Shown: piece after piece, positions 25,782 to 34,407 of the stretch
How positions within the stretch are numbered: position 1 is the first letter of the stretch
How the letters are laid out: every line of letters starts with the position of its first letter
Origin: Streptantibioticus rubrisoli
GTDB taxonomy: Bacteria; Actinomycetota; Actinomycetes; Streptomycetales; Streptomycetaceae
Assembly (NCBI RefSeq): GCF_024436055.1
Contig: NZ_JANFNH010000036.1
Span: 1 to 64,000 of the forward strand
Direction: 5' to 3'
DNA length: 64,000 bases
Position numbers and translations under genes: made by a program
Notes under the pieces: generated by a model
What the model saw: only the letters and a program-made list of their open reading frames with translations
Database searches by the model: none
Told to the model about the DNA's origin: nothing

Positions 25782-26921
25782 ATGCCAGCCATCCGCCGGT
25801 CCGCCCTCGCCACGGCGGCCGTCACCGCGGTCATCGCGCTGTCGGCCACCGCGTGCGGCCCCAACCAGCCGGGCACCGACGCCAAGCCGAGCGCGTCCGC
25901 CGCCCAGGGCGATCAGTCGGCGCCCAAACCGCCCAGCGCCCAGGACCTGCAGAAGTGGAAGCAGGGCGACTGGAAGAAGTGGGACCACTGGGCACACCAG
26001 GCGGCCGACTTCATCAACCCGGTCATCAAGAACCTGTGGAAGCCGTCCCGGATGAGCCAGGCGAAGGACAGCCCGAACGAGGTTCCGACCAGCATCGGCC
26101 AGGACCAGGGCGTCTCCGACCCGGCGCCCGCGCCGAAGGCCGCGCAGCCGGTGCTGACGCCGTACCACAACAACGCGGCACCGGTGGGCAAGGTGTTCTT
26201 CGACACCCCGCAGGGCTCGTTCGTCTGCTCCGGCACGGTGGTCGACGACCCGGCGCACCCGGGCAAGTCCAACCTGGTATGGACCGCGGGCCACTGTGTG
26301 CACGCGGGGGCCAAGGGCGGCTGGTACCGCAACATCGCCTTCGTGCCGTCCTACAACGACCAGGCCCTGCCCGCCTCCCAGATCAACGGCGCCCCGCAGA
26401 ACGAGGTCGCCCCGTACGGGGTGTGGTGGGCGGACTGGGCGCAGACCTCCAGCCAGTGGATCTCCACGGGGTCGGAGACCGGCGGCTACGGCTCCCCGTA
26501 CGACTTCGCGGTGCTGCATGTGAAGCCGGAGGACCCGAACGGCAAGTCGCTCCAGGAGACGGTGGGCGCGGCGCTGCCGGTGTGGTTCAACGCCCCGCCG
26601 GTGAACCAGTTCAACTCGGTGGGCGCCTGGGGCTACCCGGCGGCGCCGCCGTTCGACGGCCAGAAGATGTTCGACTGCCAGGGCAAGCCGGGCCGGTTGT
26701 CGCTGGACCCGAGCATGCCGACCGAGTACCGGCTGGGCTGCACGATGACTGGCGGTTCCTCCGGCGGCGGCTGGTTCGCCAAGATGCCGAACGGCCAGGT
26801 GGCGCTGGTGTCCAACACCTCCATCGGCCCGGCCGACAACACCTGGCTGGCGGGGCCGCACCTCGGTCCGGAAGCACAGGGTGTCTACCAGGCGATCAGC
26901 CAGAAGTTCGCCAACCAGTAG
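25782..26921 (+). CDS. trypsin-like serine protease, probable lipoprotein
   Basis: 379-residue secreted chymotrypsin-fold protease. The N-terminus (MPAIRRSALATAAVTAVIAL, then SATAC) is a signal peptide with a lipobox-like Cys25, so it is probably anchored to the outer face of the membrane. A Lys/Ala/Pro-rich stalk (residues 26-120) follows. The catalytic triad is visible as WTAGHC (His171), SPYDFAVL (Asp241) and TGGSSGGG (Ser327). A GGGGGAG ribosome site precedes the ATG at 25782. It is divergent from the siderophore cluster and ends at a 15-bp terminator hairpin. Substrates are unknown; proteins of this kind are common in Streptomyces. Confidence 0.88.
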   Translation: MPAIRRSALATAAVTAVIALSATACGPNQPGTDAKPSASAAQGDQSAPKPPSAQDLQKWKQGDWKKWDHWAHQAADFINPVIKNLWKPSRMSQAKDSPNEVPTSIGQDQGVSDPAPAPKAAQPVLTPYHNNAAPVGKVFFDTPQGSFVCSGTVVDDPAHPGKSNLVWTAGHCVHAGAKGGWYRNIAFVPSYNDQALPASQINGAPQNEVAPYGVWWADWAQTSSQWISTGSETGGYGSPYDFAVLHVKPEDPNGKSLQETVGAALPVWFNAPPVNQFNSVGAWGYPAAPPFDGQKMFDCQGKPGRLSLDPSMPTEYRLGCTMTGGSSGGGWFAKMPNGQVALVSNTSIGPADNTWLAGPHLGPEAQGVYQAISQKFANQ

Positions 26922-26935
26922 GCATCTGAGACCAG

Positions 26936-26973
26936 TTGAGGCCCGCTCCCGATCGGTGGGGAGCGGGCCTCAA
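26936..26973 (+). terminator. strong hairpin terminator after the protease gene
   Basis: A perfect 15-bp stem, TTGAGGCCCGCTCCC (26936-26950) with GGGAGCGGGCCTCAA (26959-26973), has an 8-nt loop and starts 15 nt after the stop codon. Confidence 0.85.
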
Positions 26974-27030
26974 GCCCTACTCGGGCACGCTAAGCAGGTC
27001 GGCGGAAGACCTGCGGTTCGGCAGCGCCTG

Positions 27031-27110
27031 AAGGGGCGCGGGGCTGTGTTCATGTGCGGCTCCGCCGCGTGGGCGCGATCAGCGATCAGCCACGACGGCG
27101 CCGCAGACGA
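27031..27110. repeat. dispersed intergenic element (GGGGCGCGGGGCTGTG... type)
   Basis: A run beginning AAGGGGCGCGGGGCTGTG and ending in CAGCCACGACGGCGCCGCAG resembles, from memory, a short element scattered through intergenic regions of many Streptomyces genomes. Inside it GATCAGC is duplicated in tandem (27078-27091). It sits between the protease terminator and the 3' end of hflX. No second copy is visible in this window. Confidence 0.4.
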
Positions 27111-27160
27111 ACGAAGGCATGTCGCCGCACTCCCCAGCGGAGCGCTCAGCGGCGGAGCGC

Positions 27161-28666
27161 TCAGCGGCGGACCGCGAGGGCGAACGGCTCCAGTTCAGCG
27201 GCGAGTTCATCGTGCACCCGGGCGGTGAGCAGCGTGCCCTCGCCGGTGTGCTCCTCGGCGAGGACCTCGCCGCTGGCGTGCACCCGGGAGACCAGCGCGC
27301 CGTGGGTGTACGGCACGAGCGCCTCGATCCGCACCGCGGGCCTGGGCAGTTCGTCGTCGATCAGCTTCAGCAGTTCGCCGATGCCGCGGCCGGTGCGGGC
27401 GGAGACCGCGATGGAGTGCTTCTCGTTGCGCAGCAGCCGCTGGAGGACCAGCGGATCGGCCGCGTCCGCCTTGTTGACCACCACGATCTCCGGCACGTCG
27501 AGCGCGCCGACGTCGCGGAACACCTCGCGCACCGCGGCGAGCTGCTCCTCGGGGACCGGGTGCGCGCCGTCCACCACGTGCAGGATCAGGTCGGCGTCGG
27601 CGACCTCCTCCATGGTGGAGCGGAACGCCTCGACCAGGTGGTGCGGCAGGTGCCGGACGAACCCGACGGTGTCGGCGAGGGTGTAGAGGCGGCCGCTGGG
27701 GGTCTCGGCCCGGCGTACGGTCGGGTCCAAGGTGGCGAACAGCGCGTTCTCCACCAGGACGCCCGCCCCGGTGAGCCGGTTGAGCAGCGAGGACTTGCCC
27801 GCGTTGGTGTAGCCCGCGATGGCCACCGACGGGACCTGGTGGCGCTTGCGCTCCTTGCGCTTGAGGTCACGGCTGGTCTTCATCTCCGCGATCTCCCGGC
27901 GCATCTTCGCCATCTTCTCGCGGATCCGCCGCCGGTCGGTCTCGATCTTGGTCTCACCGGGGCCACGGGTGGCCATGCCGCCGCCGGACGAGCCGGAGCC
28001 ACCGCCACCCATCTGCCGGGACAGCGACTGGCCCCAGCCGCGCAGCCTGGGCAGCATGTACTGCATCTGGGCCAGCGAGACCTGCGCCTTGCCCTCCCGG
28101 GACTTGGCGTGCTGGGCGAAGATGTCAAGGATCAGCGCGGTACGGTCGACCACCTTGACCTTGACCACGTCCTCCAGGTGGATCAACTGGCCGGGGCTGA
28201 GCTCACCGTCGCACACCACGGTGTCGGCACCGGTCTCCACGACGATGTCGCGCAACTCCTGGGCCTTGCCGGAGCCGATGTAGGTGGCCGGGTCGGGCTT
28301 GTCGCGGCGCTGGATCACGCCGTCCAGGACCAGGGCGCCCGCGGTCTCGGCGAGAGCGGCCAGCTCGGCCAGGGAGTTCTCGGCGTCCTCGACGGTGCCG
28401 TCGGTCCACACACCGACCAGCACCACGCGCTCCAGGCGCAGCTGCCGGTACTCGACCTCGGTGATGTCCTCAAGCTCGGTGGACAGGCCCACGACGCGGC
28501 GCAGCGACGCGCGGTCCGAGCGGTCGAACTGGTCGCCGTCCCGCTCCCCGTCGATCTCCTGGCTCCACGCGATGCCCTCGTCCATCAGGGCGTGGGCCCG
28601 ACGGCTCTCGTTGAGGCGCTGGCGGTCGGCCTCGTGGGCCGAGGAGGGAGCAGTGGAGTTGGTCAT
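27161..28666 (-). CDS. hflX: GTPase HflX
   Basis: 501-residue ribosome-associated GTPase that splits or rescues stalled 70S ribosomes under stress. The N-terminal HflX domain has the Gly-rich linker (QMGGGGSGSSGGG) and TRGPGETKIETDRR. The G domain shows G1 GYTNAGKS, G3 DTVGF and G4 NKAD. The ATG at 28666 follows AAAGGA; longer frames upstream lack homology. A 15-bp unit (GGAGCGCTCAGCGGC) is duplicated at the 3' end and overlaps the stop. It is monocistronic by appearance, lying between the M1 peptidase and the protease. Confidence 0.96.
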   Translation of the reverse strand: MTNSTAPSSAHEADRQRLNESRRAHALMDEGIAWSQEIDGERDGDQFDRSDRASLRRVVGLSTELEDITEVEYRQLRLERVVLVGVWTDGTVEDAENSLAELAALAETAGALVLDGVIQRRDKPDPATYIGSGKAQELRDIVVETGADTVVCDGELSPGQLIHLEDVVKVKVVDRTALILDIFAQHAKSREGKAQVSLAQMQYMLPRLRGWGQSLSRQMGGGGSGSSGGGMATRGPGETKIETDRRRIREKMAKMRREIAEMKTSRDLKRKERKRHQVPSVAIAGYTNAGKSSLLNRLTGAGVLVENALFATLDPTVRRAETPSGRLYTLADTVGFVRHLPHHLVEAFRSTMEEVADADLILHVVDGAHPVPEEQLAAVREVFRDVGALDVPEIVVVNKADAADPLVLQRLLRNEKHSIAVSARTGRGIGELLKLIDDELPRPAVRIEALVPYTHGALVSRVHASGEVLAEEHTGEGTLLTARVHDELAAELEPFALAVRR

Positions 28667-28802
28667 TTGTTCCTTTGCGTCCGGGAAATGGGTTGCGGCG
28701 CGGGCGGCCAGGACCGTCCGTCGTATGTGCACAACGCCGCGCGGAGCCGGAGGATTCCCACGGCTGCCGCCTCGACGATGGTCGCACGGTACGGCGGCCA
28801 CG

Positions 28803-30248
28803 TCACGCGTGTTTCACCGGGGGCACCCCCTGCCGCCACCTGGGGTGTCCAGGCATGGGCGGGGTGGTCGTGCCGTAGAGCCAGGCGCGCAGGAAACCGG
28901 ACAGGTCGCGCCCGGCGATCCGGCAGGCCAGCGCGATGAAGTCGGCGGTGGAGGCGTTGCCGTCGCGGTGCACGGTGACCCAGGCGCGCTCCAGCCGCCG
29001 GAACGCCGCGTCACCGATCTCCTGGCGCAGCGCGTACAGGGCGAGTGCGCCGCCGGAGTACACGTTGTCGCGGAAGATCGACAGCTGGCCGCGGGTGGCC
29101 GGAACGGGCCGCGCGGGCGGGCCCGCCAGGCGGCGGATGGCGGCGTCCCGCTGGTAGGCGCTGCGGGCCTGCTGCTCCAGCGTCGGCCCGTACTTCTTCT
29201 CCGCCCGGTAGCGCCACTCGTACCAGGTGGCGTGCCCCTCGTTGAGCCACAGGTCGGACCAGGTGGCGGGGGTGACGCTGTCGCCGAACCACTGGTGGGA
29301 CAGTTCGTGCACCATCAGCGGCGCGGCCAGGCGTTCGGGGGCGAGCAGGATCCGGCGCTCGAACAGCGACAGGGTCTGGGTCTCCAGTTCGTAGCCGGTG
29401 GTGGTGTCGACGTCGAGGATCCCGTACGTCTCGAACGGGTAGCGGCCGACCTGGGCCTCCATCCAGGAGATCTGCCCGGCGGTCAGCGCCAGGGTGGCGG
29501 CCAGCCGGTCGCGGTCGGCGACGGCCACCACATCGCGCAACGGCAGTCCCTCGGGGCCGGTGTGCCGTAGCACCGCGGAGCGGCCGATGGAGACCTGGGC
29601 CAGCTCGGTGGCCATCGGATGCGCGGTGCGGTAGGTCCAGGTGGTGCCGCCGGGGGTCACCCGCGGCGCGCCCCGCGGCAGCCCGTTGGCGACCACGGTG
29701 ACGCCGTTGGGGGCGGTGATCCGGAAGGTGAAGCGGGCCTTGTCGGACGGGTGGTCGTTGCAGGGGAAGACGCGGTGCGCGGACTCCGGCTGGTTGCCCA
29801 TCGCCAGCCCGTCGGGGGTGCGGATCCAGCCGCCGTCGCCCGGCAGACCGTGCGGGTCGCTGGTGTGGGTGATGGTGATGCTCATGGGTTCCCGGGCGCG
29901 GATGTGCCGCCAGGGCGTGACCAGCAGCCGCTCCCCTCGCCGGGCGAACCGCGCCGGGCGCCCGTCGACCAGCACCGAGGAGACCCGCGCGCCGGTGAAG
30001 TCCAGTTGGAGGCCGTCCAGCGCGGTCACCGCGCGCGCCCGGATCCGGGTGACCGCGTCCAGCGGCCTGCCGGGACCCCGGTAGCCGAACCAGATGTCGT
30101 ACGCGGTGGCGTCGTACCCCGGGTCGCCGACCGCCGGGTAGAGCCGGTCGCCGCGGCCGACCACCGGTGTGCCGGGCTGCTGGGCGCCGGTCAGGGCGAG
30201 GGCGGTGGCGGCGGCCACGAGGGTCCGGCCGACAGTGGTCGCGAACAT
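28803..30248 (-). CDS. secreted M1-family zinc metallopeptidase
   Basis: 481-residue zinc aminopeptidase-like protein with an N-terminal signal peptide (hydrophobic residues 8-22, Ala-rich), so it is probably exported. The gluzincin site is HELSHQWFGD (H314, E315, H318) with the downstream third ligand in LWLNEGHATW (E337). The usual GAMEN substrate motif is replaced by GYELETQTL, as in the short bacterial M1 branch that lacks the ERAP1-like C-terminal domain. The ATG at 30248 is the natural start. The 268-bp gap upstream toward the rsh stop carries a 25-bp tandem repeat. The substrate is unknown. Confidence 0.9.
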   Translation of the reverse strand: MFATTVGRTLVAAATALALTGAQQPGTPVVGRGDRLYPAVGDPGYDATAYDIWFGYRGPGRPLDAVTRIRARAVTALDGLQLDFTGARVSSVLVDGRPARFARRGERLLVTPWRHIRAREPMSITITHTSDPHGLPGDGGWIRTPDGLAMGNQPESAHRVFPCNDHPSDKARFTFRITAPNGVTVVANGLPRGAPRVTPGGTTWTYRTAHPMATELAQVSIGRSAVLRHTGPEGLPLRDVVAVADRDRLAATLALTAGQISWMEAQVGRYPFETYGILDVDTTTGYELETQTLSLFERRILLAPERLAAPLMVHELSHQWFGDSVTPATWSDLWLNEGHATWYEWRYRAEKKYGPTLEQQARSAYQRDAAIRRLAGPPARPVPATRGQLSIFRDNVYSGGALALYALRQEIGDAAFRRLERAWVTVHRDGNASTADFIALACRIAGRDLSGFLRAWLYGTTTPPMPGHPRWRQGVPPVKHA

Positions 30249-30336
30249 GGAACACCGCTTATCAGCGCCTCGGCCGCCTCAGCGGGCGGCGCGGCGGGGT
30301 TCGCGCCCGATGGCGCCTGTCCGGAGGAATCCGGCC

Positions 30337-30393
30337 GGTTCAGCTGGTTCGCGGGTTCGCGGGTTCAGCTGGTTCGCGGGTTCGCTGGTTCAG
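30337..30393. repeat. 25-bp tandem repeat upstream of M1 peptidase gene
   Basis: The unit GGTTCAGCTGGTTCGCGGG plus TTCGC and one variable base occurs at 30337-30361 and 30362-30386, with a partial third copy to 30393. The unit itself contains the direct repeat GGTTC. It lies in the M1/rsh gap; no function is apparent. Confidence 0.7.
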
Positions 30394-30516
30394 CACCGCC
30401 GGTCCGGAACGTCATGGTTGCTCACCATCGCGGCGGGGCCTTCTCGGGGGCAGGCCCCCAGGAACCCCCTTGAGCTCTGGCGCGCCCGACGGCGCAACGC
30501 GATCCGCCGGAGGCCC

Positions 30517-32637
30517 TCAGCCGCGGGCGGCGGCCATCGGGCGGGCCTGGGTGCGGTAGACGTCGTAGACCCCGGGCACCCGGCGCATCGCGCGCATCAG
30601 CGCGGACAGGGCGCCCGGCTCGGGCAGTTCGATGGTGTAGGTGTGGCGGACCCGCTGTTCCTGCGGGGGTTCCACGTCGGCGGCCAGGATGCCGACGCCC
30701 TCGGCGGAGATCGCCTCGGTGAGGTCGGCCAGCAGGTGTGGGCGGCCCAGCGCCTCGGCACGGACGGTGACCCGGTATCCGGCGACGGGCGTCCCGGTGC
30801 GCCACCGCACGGTCTGCGGCGCCCGCCCGGCGGAGGTCATCCGGGCCACCGCGGGACACTCGGTGCGGTGCACGGCGACGGTGCCGCCGCGGATGACGAA
30901 CCCGGTGACCGCGTCCGGCGGCACCGGCGTGCAGCAGCCGGCCAGCCGTACCGCCGCGCCCGGGCGGTCGGTGACCGCGATGGGTTCCGCGGCCGGTGCC
31001 TGCTGGGCGGTGCGCACCGGACGGGATGCCCCCTGCTGGGCGGTGGGCTCCTCCTCGGTCCGCTCCTCGGGGTGGGTGGCCAGCCAGCGGCTGATGGCGA
31101 TCCGCGCGGCCGGGGTGTGCGCGTGAGCCAGCCAGTTCGGGGAGGGACCGGAGCCCGCGGCCATCAGCAGGTGCAGGGTGTCGCCGTCGCGCAGCGCGGT
31201 GCCCAGCGAGGCCAGGCGGCCGTTGACCCTGGCACCCACGCAGGTGTGCGCCGCCTCGCCGTGCAGCGCGTACGCCGCGTCGACGCAGGTGGCCCCGGCG
31301 GGCAGGCCGATGGTTCCGCCGTCCACGGAGAAGACGGTGACCTCCCGGTCCTGGGCGAGTTCGTCGCGCAGCGCGGTCCAGAACGTGTCCGGGTCGGAGG
31401 CGTCGCGCTGCCACTCCAGCAGCCGGGAGAGCCAGCCGGGCCGGGTGGGGTCGGTGCGCTCGCCGTCGTCCGAACTGTCCGCCGTCGTATAGGGGTTGCC
31501 GAGCGCCACCACGCCCGCTTCGGCGACCCGGTGCATCTGCCGGGTGCGCACCAGGACTTCGGTGATCGCGCCGTGCCGGTCGGCGATGGCGGTGTGCAGC
31601 GACTGGTAGAGGTTGAACTTCGGCGCCGCGATGAAGTCCTTGAATTCCGCAATCACCGGAGTGAAGCAGGTGTGCAACTCCCCCAGTACGGCATAGCAGT
31701 CGGCGTCCTCACCGACCAGCACCAGCAGTCGGCCGAACTCGCTGCCGCCGAACTGTCCGCCGCGTTTGAGCCGCGCCCGGTGCACGGAGAGCACATGCCG
31801 GACGCGGATGGCGACCTCCGCGGCGATCCCGGCGTCCCGCAGCACCGCGCGTACCTCGTCGGCGACCTTCTCCAGCGGGTCCGGCCGGGAGTTGTGCTCC
31901 AGCATCAACTCCCTTGCGCGCGCGTAGTCCTCGGGGTGCAGGATCGCGAAGACCAAGTCCTCAAGCTCGGTCTTGAGCGCCTGCACGCCCAGCCGCTCGG
32001 CGAGCGGAATGAGTACGTCCCGGGTGACCCTGGCGATCCTGGCCTGCTTCTCCGGGCGCATCACGCCGAGGGTGCGCATGTTGTGCAGCCGGTCGGCGAG
32101 CTTGATGGACATCACTCGGACATCGTTGCCGGTGGCCACCAGCATCTTGCGGAACGTCTCGGGTTCGGCGGCGGCCCCGTAGTCCACCTTCTCCAGCTTG
32201 GTGACGCCGTCCACGAGGTAGCGCACCTCCTCGCCGAACTGCTCGCCTACCTGATCGAGCGTCACATCGGTGTCCTCGACGGTGTCGTGCAGCAGGGAGG
32301 CGGTCAACGTCGTTGTCTCCGCGCCGAGTTCGGCCAGGATCAAGGTGACGGCCAGCGGATGGGTGATGTACGGCTCGCCGCTCTTGCGGAACTGGCCGCG
32401 GTGCGACGCCTCGGCGAGCACGTACGCGCGGCGCAACGCGTCGAGGTCGGCGCGTGGATGGTGGCCGCGGTGCACTTTGGCGATGTGTTCGATGGCGTCC
32501 GGCAGCCGGTCGCGGCCGCCTGCCGCGCCCAACAGCGCGGCGCGGCCCAGTCTGCGCAGGTCAAGGCGGGTCAAACCGCGCCTGCGCTCGGTCTCCTGGG
32601 GTGCGGTCACCGCTTGGGCGGCGTTCTTAGCGCTCAT
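30517..32637 (-). CDS. RelA/SpoT-family (p)ppGpp hydrolase/synthetase homologue (RshA-like)
   Basis: 706-residue long RSH protein of the stringent response. The HD hydrolase is intact: HRGQFRKSGEPYITHP, LLHDTVEDTD (H117-D118) and IKLADRLHNMRT. A synthetase-like region (270-375), a TGS domain (VTVFSVDGG...) and a C-terminal ACT domain follow. The synthetase region is degenerate: canonical RxKHxYSIYxKM, DLxGxRV, VQIRT and AEYGIAAH read RVRHVLSVHRAR, SEFGRLLV, VLVRT and AEAGVVAL. Synthesis may therefore be weak or absent, and hydrolysis is the likely main role. The ATG at 32637 (MSAKNAAQ) fits family starts. From memory this corresponds to the second RSH gene of Streptomyces. Confidence 0.9.
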   Translation of the reverse strand: MSAKNAAQAVTAPQETERRRGLTRLDLRRLGRAALLGAAGGRDRLPDAIEHIAKVHRGHHPRADLDALRRAYVLAEASHRGQFRKSGEPYITHPLAVTLILAELGAETTTLTASLLHDTVEDTDVTLDQVGEQFGEEVRYLVDGVTKLEKVDYGAAAEPETFRKMLVATGNDVRVMSIKLADRLHNMRTLGVMRPEKQARIARVTRDVLIPLAERLGVQALKTELEDLVFAILHPEDYARARELMLEHNSRPDPLEKVADEVRAVLRDAGIAAEVAIRVRHVLSVHRARLKRGGQFGGSEFGRLLVLVGEDADCYAVLGELHTCFTPVIAEFKDFIAAPKFNLYQSLHTAIADRHGAITEVLVRTRQMHRVAEAGVVALGNPYTTADSSDDGERTDPTRPGWLSRLLEWQRDASDPDTFWTALRDELAQDREVTVFSVDGGTIGLPAGATCVDAAYALHGEAAHTCVGARVNGRLASLGTALRDGDTLHLLMAAGSGPSPNWLAHAHTPAARIAISRWLATHPEERTEEEPTAQQGASRPVRTAQQAPAAEPIAVTDRPGAAVRLAGCCTPVPPDAVTGFVIRGGTVAVHRTECPAVARMTSAGRAPQTVRWRTGTPVAGYRVTVRAEALGRPHLLADLTEAISAEGVGILAADVEPPQEQRVRHTYTIELPEPGALSALMRAMRRVPGVYDVYRTQARPMAAARG

Positions 32638-32801
32638 CGGGCACCTCCGGCAGCCATCCACCGGCGGCGTGCTGGATGCCGCGCCGGTGCTTGATGCTAC
32701 CGAGCCCGCCACCGGCTGCTGTGGGCCTCTCGCCCAGGGTGATCCGGATCACCCGTTGGATCACCCTTTAGGGGGAACGCGAATACCGACAGATTTGCGG
32801 G

Positions 32802-33695
32802 CTAGTTGGCCGTCGCGAGCCAGTGCGGATCGATGACGCCCTCCGCCACGATCACCGCGGGACCGGTCATCTCCACGGTGCCGTCCGGGTGTTCGGCGAT
32901 CCGCAGCCGTCCGCCGGGCACGTCGACGGTGTAGCGGGCCGGGCTGCCGGTGACGGCCGGGTCCACCCCGTCGCGGCGGGCGGCGGCGACCATCACGGCA
33001 CACGCGCCGGTACCGCACGAACGCGTCTCGCCGGAGCCGCGCTCGTGCACCCGCAGCGCCACATGGCGCGGGCCGCGGTCGACCACGAACTCGACGTTGA
33101 CGCCCGAGGGGTAGGCGTCGGCGGGGCTCACCAGCGGTGCGTCGAACAACTTCCCGGCGTGGGCGAGGTCCGCGACGAACGCCACGGCGTGCGGATTACC
33201 CATGTTGACGTTCCGGGCGGGCCAGGACCGCTCGCCCACGGTGACGGTCACCTCGCCGGGCGGCAGCAGCGCGCGGCCCATGTGGACGGTGACGTCGCCG
33301 GGGGTGCCGTCCGGGTTGGACTTGGCGAGGTGGACGCGGCGGATCCCGGCGCGGGTGGCGACGGCCAGGTCGCCCGGCTCGGCGAGCCCGGCGCGCTCCA
33401 GGTAGCGGGCGAAGACCCGCACCCCGTTGCCGCACATCTCGGCGACGCTGCCGTCGCTGTTGCGGTAGTCCATGAACCACTCGGCCTCGTCGGCCATCGC
33501 CGCGGCCTCCGGGTGCGCGGCGGACCGTACGACGCGCAGCAGGCCGTCGCCGCCGATGCCCGCCCTGCGGTCGCACAGCCGGGCCACGGCCGCGGCGGAC
33601 AGGTCGAGCCGCCCGTCCGGGTCGGGGACGATCACGAAGTCGTTCTCGGTGCCGTGGCCCTTGAGGAAGGGCAGGGGCTGCGCTGGGGCGTTCAC
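32802..33695 (-). CDS. dapF: diaminopimelate epimerase
   Basis: 297-residue cofactor-independent racemase converting LL- to meso-diaminopimelate for lysine synthesis (Streptomyces itself uses LL-DAP in its wall). The catalytic cysteines are in MCGNGVRVFARY (thiolate 1) and SCGTGACAVMVAA (thiolate 2). FLKGHGTENDFV near the N-terminus is the typical start, which supports the GTG at 33695. A GAAGG lies very close to that GTG, so initiation might be inefficient. It lies between rsh and a small membrane protein gene, all on the same strand. Confidence 0.95.
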   Translation of the reverse strand: MNAPAQPLPFLKGHGTENDFVIVPDPDGRLDLSAAAVARLCDRRAGIGGDGLLRVVRSAAHPEAAAMADEAEWFMDYRNSDGSVAEMCGNGVRVFARYLERAGLAEPGDLAVATRAGIRRVHLAKSNPDGTPGDVTVHMGRALLPPGEVTVTVGERSWPARNVNMGNPHAVAFVADLAHAGKLFDAPLVSPADAYPSGVNVEFVVDRGPRHVALRVHERGSGETRSCGTGACAVMVAAARRDGVDPAVTGSPARYTVDVPGGRLRIAEHPDGTVEMTGPAVIVAEGVIDPHWLATAN

Positions 33696-33813
33696 GCCTT
33701 CGATCGTATCCGGTGGCCTTTGGCGGGGTGCGCGGCGTGGAGACCGGCGGGCCACGGGGTGGGGTGGCTCGCCGTCGCGGCGCGGATCCGCTCGCGGCGG
33801 AGGCCGTGACGGG

Positions 33814-34305
33814 TCAGCGCAGCCGGGCGACGCGCCAGACCGCCAGCAGGGCGACCAGGAGGGCGAAGGCGGTGTAACCGGCGACGAAGCGCCAGTCGGG
33901 GCGTTCGCCGGAGCCCCGGGCGGGCAGACCGGGCCAGGTGTAGCCGACCCGGCGGGCGGCCATGATCGCCCAGCCCGCCGAGCAGCAGCTGAGCAGCAGG
34001 CCGAGCATGGCGACCACCGGTCCGCCGTCGCCGAACTCGAAGGCGAGCGGGAAGGCGAACATCAGCGAACCCACGGTGCCCAGCGCGACGATCGGGACGA
34101 GTTGCCAGATGCGCATCCGCCGCTGCGGGCGCAGTTCCCGGAAGGACTGCGCGTCGGATTCCGCTTCCGGGTCCGTCTGGTGTTCGGCGGGGCCGTCGTC
34201 GGTCAACGGGAGGGCCGCCAGCTCACTGTCCGGGCGCCGGTGCGGCAGATCGTCCGCGGTCCGCCGCTGGTCCTGCCCGGGTCGGTCACGAGGGCCGGCC
34301 TCCAT
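33814..34305 (-). CDS. small integral membrane protein of unknown function
   Basis: 163-residue protein. A hydrophilic, acidic N-terminus (about residues 1-60, Asp/Glu/Arg/Pro-rich) precedes three hydrophobic segments: IWQLVPIVALGTVGSLMFAF, VVAMLGLLLSCCSAGWAIMA and GYTAFALLVALLAVWRVA. These predict three membrane spans with a long cytoplasmic tail. The ATG at 34305 is preceded by GGGAGGG. It lies between miaA and dapF on the same strand. I do not recognise the family; membrane proteins of this type occur at this locus in other Streptomyces. Confidence 0.7.
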   Translation of the reverse strand: MEAGPRDRPGQDQRRTADDLPHRRPDSELAALPLTDDGPAEHQTDPEAESDAQSFRELRPQRRMRIWQLVPIVALGTVGSLMFAFPLAFEFGDGGPVVAMLGLLLSCCSAGWAIMAARRVGYTWPGLPARGSGERPDWRFVAGYTAFALLVALLAVWRVARLR

Positions 34306-34407
34306 CGCCACACGCCCTCCCACCTCGTCCGATGTAGCCCGTGCTTGATAATGGCACGGCGTCAGGGCGGTCAACCCCCGCCGGGGCGTCCCGTGGCCAT
34401 CACGTGA

